Assembly: GCF_024584805.1 (NCBI RefSeq)
Contig: NZ_CP075715.1
Span: forward strand, 2,848,026 to 2,912,025
Reading direction: 5' to 3'
DNA length: 64,000 nucleotides
Source: Streptomyces sp. FIT100
GTDB taxonomy: Bacteria; Actinomycetota; Actinomycetes; Streptomycetales; Streptomycetaceae
The position numbers and the translations under genes were made by a program. Under the pieces are notes generated by a model. That model had not been told where the DNA came from and did no database searches. It saw nothing but the letters and a program-made list of their open reading frames with translations. Shown here piece after piece: positions 60,876 through 64,000 of the stretch (position 1 is the stretch's first letter; each line of letters opens with the position of its first letter).

Positions 60876-62666
60876 TCACCGCATCCGCGTGGCCCACTCC
60901 TGGACCTTCTTGATCCGCTCCCGGATCTGCCCCGCCGTCGCCTCCGCGCTCGGCGGCCCTCCGCACACCCGCCGCAGCTCGGTGTGGATGACACCGTGCG
61001 GCTTGCCGCTCTGATGGACGTACGCGCCCACCATCGTGTTCAGCTGCTTCCGCAGCTCCAGCAGCTCCTTGTGCGAGACCACCGGCCGCCGCTCGGCGGG
61101 CAGTTCGAGCAGATCCGCCTCCTCGTCCGGCTTCTTGCGGCTGTGCGCGATCTGCCGTGCCTGCCGCTTCTGGAGCAGCATCTGCACCTGGTCCGGCTCC
61201 AGCAGGCCGGGGATGCCGAGGTAGTCCTGCTCCTCCTCGCTCCCCGGGTGGGCCTGCATGCCGAACTCGGCGCCGTTGTACATCACCCGGTCGAAGACCG
61301 CGTCGGACTCCAGCGCCTCGAAGGGCAGCATGTCCTGTTCGCCGGTGTCCTCGTCCTGCTCCTTGTTGGCCTCGTCCATCTCCTTCTCGGACTCGGCGTA
61401 GGGGTCTTCCTCCCCCTCCTTCTTCGGCCGGTCGAGCACGTGGTCGCGCTCGACCTCCATCTCATTGGCGAAGCCGAGCAGCATGGGGATGGTCGGCAGG
61501 AAGACGGACGCGGTCTCGCCGCGCCGCCGGGACCGTACGAAACGCCCCACGGCCTGCGCGAAGAAGAGCGGTGTCGAGATCGTCGTCGCGTAGACGCCGA
61601 CCGCGAGCCGCGGCACGTCGACGCCTTCGGACACCATCCGGACCGCGACCATCCACCGGTCGTCGTTGTCGCTGAACTCGTCGATCCGCTTCGACGCGCC
61701 CGTGTCGTCGGAGAGCACGACGGTCGCCTTCGTGCCGGTGATCTCGCGGATGAGCTTGGCATACGCGCGCGCCGAGTCCTGGTCCGAGGCGATGACGAGG
61801 CCGCCCGCGTCGGGAATCGCCTTCCTGACCTCGGTCAGCCGCTGGTCGGCGGCGCGCAGGACGTTCGGCATCCAGTCGCCACGCGGGTCGAGCGCCGTGC
61901 GCCACGCCTGCGAGATCGCGTCCTTGGTCATCGGCTCGCCGAGCCGGGCGGCGATCTCGTCGCCGGCCTTGGTGCGCCAGCGCATGTTGCCGCTGTAGGA
62001 GAGGAAGATGACCGGCCGGACGACGCCGTCGGAGAGGGCGTTGCCGTAGCCGTACGTGTAGTCGGCGGCCGACCGCCGGATCCCGTCGTTGCCCTCCGCG
62101 TACGTGACGAAGGGGATGGGATTGGTGTCGGACCGGAACGGCGTACCGGTCAGGGCGAGGCGCCGCGTCGCCGGCTCGAACGCCTCCAGGCACGCCTCGC
62201 CCCAGGACTTCGAGTCACCGGCGTGGTGGATCTCGTCGAGGATGACGAGGGTCTTGCGCTGCTCGCTGCGGTTGCGGTGCAGCATCGGGCGTACGCCGAC
62301 ACCGGCGTACGTGATGGCGATGCCGTCGTACTCCTTGCTGAGCGGGCCCGCGCTGTAGTCCGGATCCAGCTTGATGCCTATCCGCGCCGCGGCCGCCGCC
62401 CACTGCTTCTTCAGATGCTCGGTCGGCGCGACCACGGTGATCTGCTGCACGACATGGTGGTGCAGCAGCCACGACGCGAGCGTCAGCGCGAAGGTCGTCT
62501 TACCGGCGCCGGGGGTCGCCACCGCGAGAAAGTCGCGCGGCTGCTCCTGGATGTACCGCTCCATGGCCCCCTGCTGCCAGGCGCGCAGCTTGTTGGCCGT
62601 ACCCCAGGGGGCACGGCCGGGGAAGGCGGGTGAGAGGTGGTGGGAGTGCGAGGCGGTGGTAGTCAC
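60876..62666 (-). CDS. DEAD/DEAH-box helicase
   Basis: A 596-residue superfamily 2 helicase. Motif I is VATPGAGKTTFAL, motif Ia TVVAPTEHLKKQW, motif II LDEIHHAG (DEIH), motif III ALTGTPFRSD, and the C-terminal helicase motifs are VASDQDSARAY, MVSEGVDVPRL (V) and FAQAVGRFVRSRR (VI). It ends with a helical region containing LELRKQLNTMVGAYVHQSG. This protein is conserved in actinobacteria and resembles XPB/RadD-type nucleic acid translocases; the precise role is unknown. GTG 62666 follows GGAGACC. Confidence 0.9.
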   Translation of the reverse strand: MTTTASHSHHLSPAFPGRAPWGTANKLRAWQQGAMERYIQEQPRDFLAVATPGAGKTTFALTLASWLLHHHVVQQITVVAPTEHLKKQWAAAAARIGIKLDPDYSAGPLSKEYDGIAITYAGVGVRPMLHRNRSEQRKTLVILDEIHHAGDSKSWGEACLEAFEPATRRLALTGTPFRSDTNPIPFVTYAEGNDGIRRSAADYTYGYGNALSDGVVRPVIFLSYSGNMRWRTKAGDEIAARLGEPMTKDAISQAWRTALDPRGDWMPNVLRAADQRLTEVRKAIPDAGGLVIASDQDSARAYAKLIREITGTKATVVLSDDTGASKRIDEFSDNDDRWMVAVRMVSEGVDVPRLAVGVYATTISTPLFFAQAVGRFVRSRRRGETASVFLPTIPMLLGFANEMEVERDHVLDRPKKEGEEDPYAESEKEMDEANKEQDEDTGEQDMLPFEALESDAVFDRVMYNGAEFGMQAHPGSEEEQDYLGIPGLLEPDQVQMLLQKRQARQIAHSRKKPDEEADLLELPAERRPVVSHKELLELRKQLNTMVGAYVHQSGKPHGVIHTELRRVCGGPPSAEATAGQIRERIKKVQEWATRMR

Positions 62667-62836
62667 GGTCTCCGGTCGCGGGCTCGGGTGCACGGGCTGT
62701 CCGTACGGCAACGGGCTGTCGCCACGACGGCGGGCCGTCCGTACGACAACCGGGCCACCCTATCGGTGGCCCGGCCGCGGATCGGGCCGTACGAGGCCGT
62801 ATCCCCCGCGGGTGCGGCAAGCGTCACAGCGGCGGG

Positions 62837-63205
62837 TCAGCGCGCGAACCGCGGCAGCTGCGCGGCGATCTTGGGCACGTCGAGCGCCCCCTGGCAGACG
62901 TCCAGGACGAACTGCTCGGCGTCGTCCACGTCGAACCCCGCGTCCAGCGGATGACCGTTCATGTGCAGAAAGACCCAGGTGGCGTACCAGGCCAGGCGCT
63001 TGTTGCCGTCGACGAGGGCGTGATTGCGGGCGATCGACTCCATCAGTGCGGCCGCCTTCTGCCACACATCCGGATACGCGTCCTGGCCGAACACGCTCGA
63101 TTGGGGGCGGGCGAGCGCCGAATCCAGCAGACCGTAGTCCCGCACCTCTGAGGCACCGAGCCGCTCGGCGAGATTGAGCAACTCGGGCAGCGTGAGGTAG
63201 TGCAT
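62837..63205 (-). CDS. Doc (death-on-curing) family toxin
   Basis: A 122-residue Fic/Doc protein with the motif HALVDGNKRLAW (His62 to Trp73), matching the Doc form HxFxxANKR-like. Doc toxins phosphorylate EF-Tu and stop translation. The start overlaps the stop of the upstream antitoxin gene (ATGA). The N-terminal LTLPELLNLAERLG and DYGLLDSALARPQSSVFGQDAYPD segments are typical of Doc. Confidence 0.92.
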   Translation of the reverse strand: MHYLTLPELLNLAERLGASEVRDYGLLDSALARPQSSVFGQDAYPDVWQKAAALMESIARNHALVDGNKRLAWYATWVFLHMNGHPLDAGFDVDDAEQFVLDVCQGALDVPKIAAQLPRFAR

Positions 63206-63402
63206 CAGGCGAGCCTCCGGTTCAGCTCCTCACTCACCTTCAGCACATGCTCGGCCGCCTCGTTGAACAGCCGGGAGTGTTCGTTTATAGCCCTGATCAC
63301 CGCGTCGTGGGCGAACGACTGCATGCTGCGGCCCTCCGCCTCGGCACGCTTGCGCAGGGCGTCCAGCTCTTCCTCGGAGAACCTCACGTTCAGACCAGCC
63401 AT
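63205..63402 (-). CDS. Ribbon-helix-helix antitoxin of the Doc pair
   Basis: A 65-residue antitoxin. The N-terminal RHH domain is LNVRFSEEELDALRKRAEAEGRSMQSFAHDAVIRAI, and the acidic C-terminus (INEHSRLFNEAAEHVLKVSEELNRRL) should neutralise the toxin. RHH antitoxins usually repress their own operon; two GGTACC palindromes lie just upstream. Start 63402 is chosen from the beginning of the RHH strand; the longer frame from 63429 would cover the operator. Confidence 0.88.
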   Translation of the reverse strand: MAGLNVRFSEEELDALRKRAEAEGRSMQSFAHDAVIRAINEHSRLFNEAAEHVLKVSEELNRRLA

Positions 63403-63410
63403 ACTCCGTA

Positions 63411-63428
63411 CGGTACCGCTTGGTACCA
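63411..63428. promoter_or_regulatory. Double palindrome operator for the Doc antitoxin
   Basis: CGGTACCG at 63411-63418 and TGGTACCA at 63421-63428 are 8-bp palindromes with centres 10 bp apart, one helical turn. This is the typical layout for two RHH dimers binding side by side. Confidence 0.65.
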
Positions 63429-63435
63429 CCCAGTG

Positions 63436-64000
63436 TCACCCGGCCACCGGCGCCGCCCGCAGCCGCGTCGCCACCCACGCCCCCACCAGCGCCACCCCCG
63501 CCATCGGCAGGAAGACGGCGGTGAAGGCGGCCGGGTGGGAGCCGCCCGTGGCCGACACCGCGTGGCCGCCCACCGCTCCTCCGCCGAGCGCGGCGAACGC
63601 CGCGCCGCCCGCCGCAAGGAGCAGGACGTTCGACAGTCCGTCGGAGATCTGGAGGGCGGCGGAGTTCGCGCCCTGTTCCTCCGGCGCCGACAGCTTCAGC
63701 AGCAGCACGCTCGTGGACGAGATCACCAGGCCCATGCCGAAGCAGCCCCACCCCCATGCGGCGGCCACGATCCACACCGGCACGGACGCGATCAGCACGC
63801 TCGGCGCGGCCGCGATCGCCGTCGCGACCAGCACCATGCCGAGGACGGTGAGCCGTTCCCGGTACGGCTCCACGCGCGGCCGGGACTGGACGTACGACCC
63901 GAGCGCCCACGTCGCCCCGCCCAGCGCGAGCGACAGACCCGCGAGCGTCGGCGACAGCCCGCGCTGGGTGACCAGCATCAGCGGTACGAAGGACTCGGCA
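63436..64000 (-). CDS. MFS transporter, C-terminal part (continues beyond the window)
   Basis: The visible 188 residues are the C-terminal six-helix half of a major facilitator protein: RGLSPTLAGLSLALGGATWALGSYVQSR, VLGMVLVATAIAAAPSVLIA, WIVAAAWGWGCFGMGLVISSTSVLLLKLSAPEEQGANSAALQ and the final FTAVFLPMAGVALVGAWVATRL. The 5' end lies past position 64000. Function and substrate cannot be determined. Confidence 0.87.
   Translation of the reverse strand, partial: AESFVPLMLVTQRGLSPTLAGLSLALGGATWALGSYVQSRPRVEPYRERLTVLGMVLVATAIAAAPSVLIASVPVWIVAAAWGWGCFGMGLVISSTSVLLLKLSAPEEQGANSAALQISDGLSNVLLLAAGGAAFAALGGGAVGGHAVSATGGSHPAAFTAVFLPMAGVALVGAWVATRLRAAPVAG

Noticed and set aside
59409..62633. A 1074-residue open frame on the plus strand
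   Set aside because: It is the antisense shadow of the IclR and helicase genes; it has no domain and only GC-driven composition.

Overview
The window is a stretch of high-GC actinobacterial chromosome, almost certainly from a Streptomyces. Codon third positions are nearly all G/C. The gene content is typical of the genus: an SsgA-family sporulation protein, a class E sortase, DUF1876, DUF6412 and DUF1707 proteins, and a nag-type PTS locus with DasR-like operators. From memory, the gene order from the penicillin-binding protein to the 4-hydroxyphenylpyruvate dioxygenase resembles the S. coelicolor SCO2897-SCO2928 core segment. This is core chromosome with a few small accessory insertions. I see no biosynthetic cluster, prophage, CRISPR array or rRNA. 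Layout: 0-6 kb has a Gfo/Idh oxidoreductase with a UPF0303 partner, an FAH-family hydrolase, a second YidC-like insertase with DUF6412, and an HxlR regulator divergent from an MFS pump across three matching operators. 6-16 kb has a Tat-exported LamG protein with a Cys/His C-terminal domain, a class E sortase, a SEC-C/TPR-like protein, a lower-GC SRA-HNH nuclease, a HAD phosphatase, acylphosphatase, small stress-type proteins, an Excalibur lipoprotein and another lipoprotein. 16-23.5 kb has DUF445, DUF1707, a Ser/Thr kinase fused to a PstS-like domain, and a three-gene ABC-2 exporter operon. 23.6-31.5 kb has a bifunctional PBP, a guanidine-III riboswitch with a Gdx/SMR exporter, a GroES-like protein, DUF3618, Bcp, an HNH protein beside tRNA-Leu(UAG), RdgB and RNase PH. 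31.6-37 kb has the PTS genes nagF/nagE1/nagE2, a universal stress protein and an APC permease. 37-41 kb has a MITE-like element, an MBL hydrolase, a membrane-anchored PemK/MazF-like protein, and the cysM-cysO-mec sulfur-carrier cluster with a Cys-containing leader peptide. 41-50 kb has an amino-acid permease, DUF2017-ClpS, the NAD salvage genes pncB and pncA, and a secreted M6 metalloprotease. 50-64 kb has two RDD proteins, ssgG, a VOC protein, an FAD-linked oxidase, a TPR protein, hppD with a divergent Lrp regulator, a secreted S16 (Lon-like) protease, an IclR regulator, a DEAD/DEAH helicase, a Doc/RHH toxin-antitoxin pair and a truncated MFS gene. How parts work together: NagF/E1/E2 import N-acetylglucosamine, and DasR-type sites lie at both nag promoter regions. 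CysO carries sulfide, CysM joins it to a serine-derived acceptor, and Mec releases cysteine; a leader peptide with three Cys codons could make the unit cysteine-responsive. Nicotinamidase feeds nicotinate to PncB. HppD opens homogentisate catabolism beside its likely Lrp regulator. The most unusual structural signal is a recurring class of short tandem repeats (8-29 bp units) that abut or overlap stop codons of at least seven genes.
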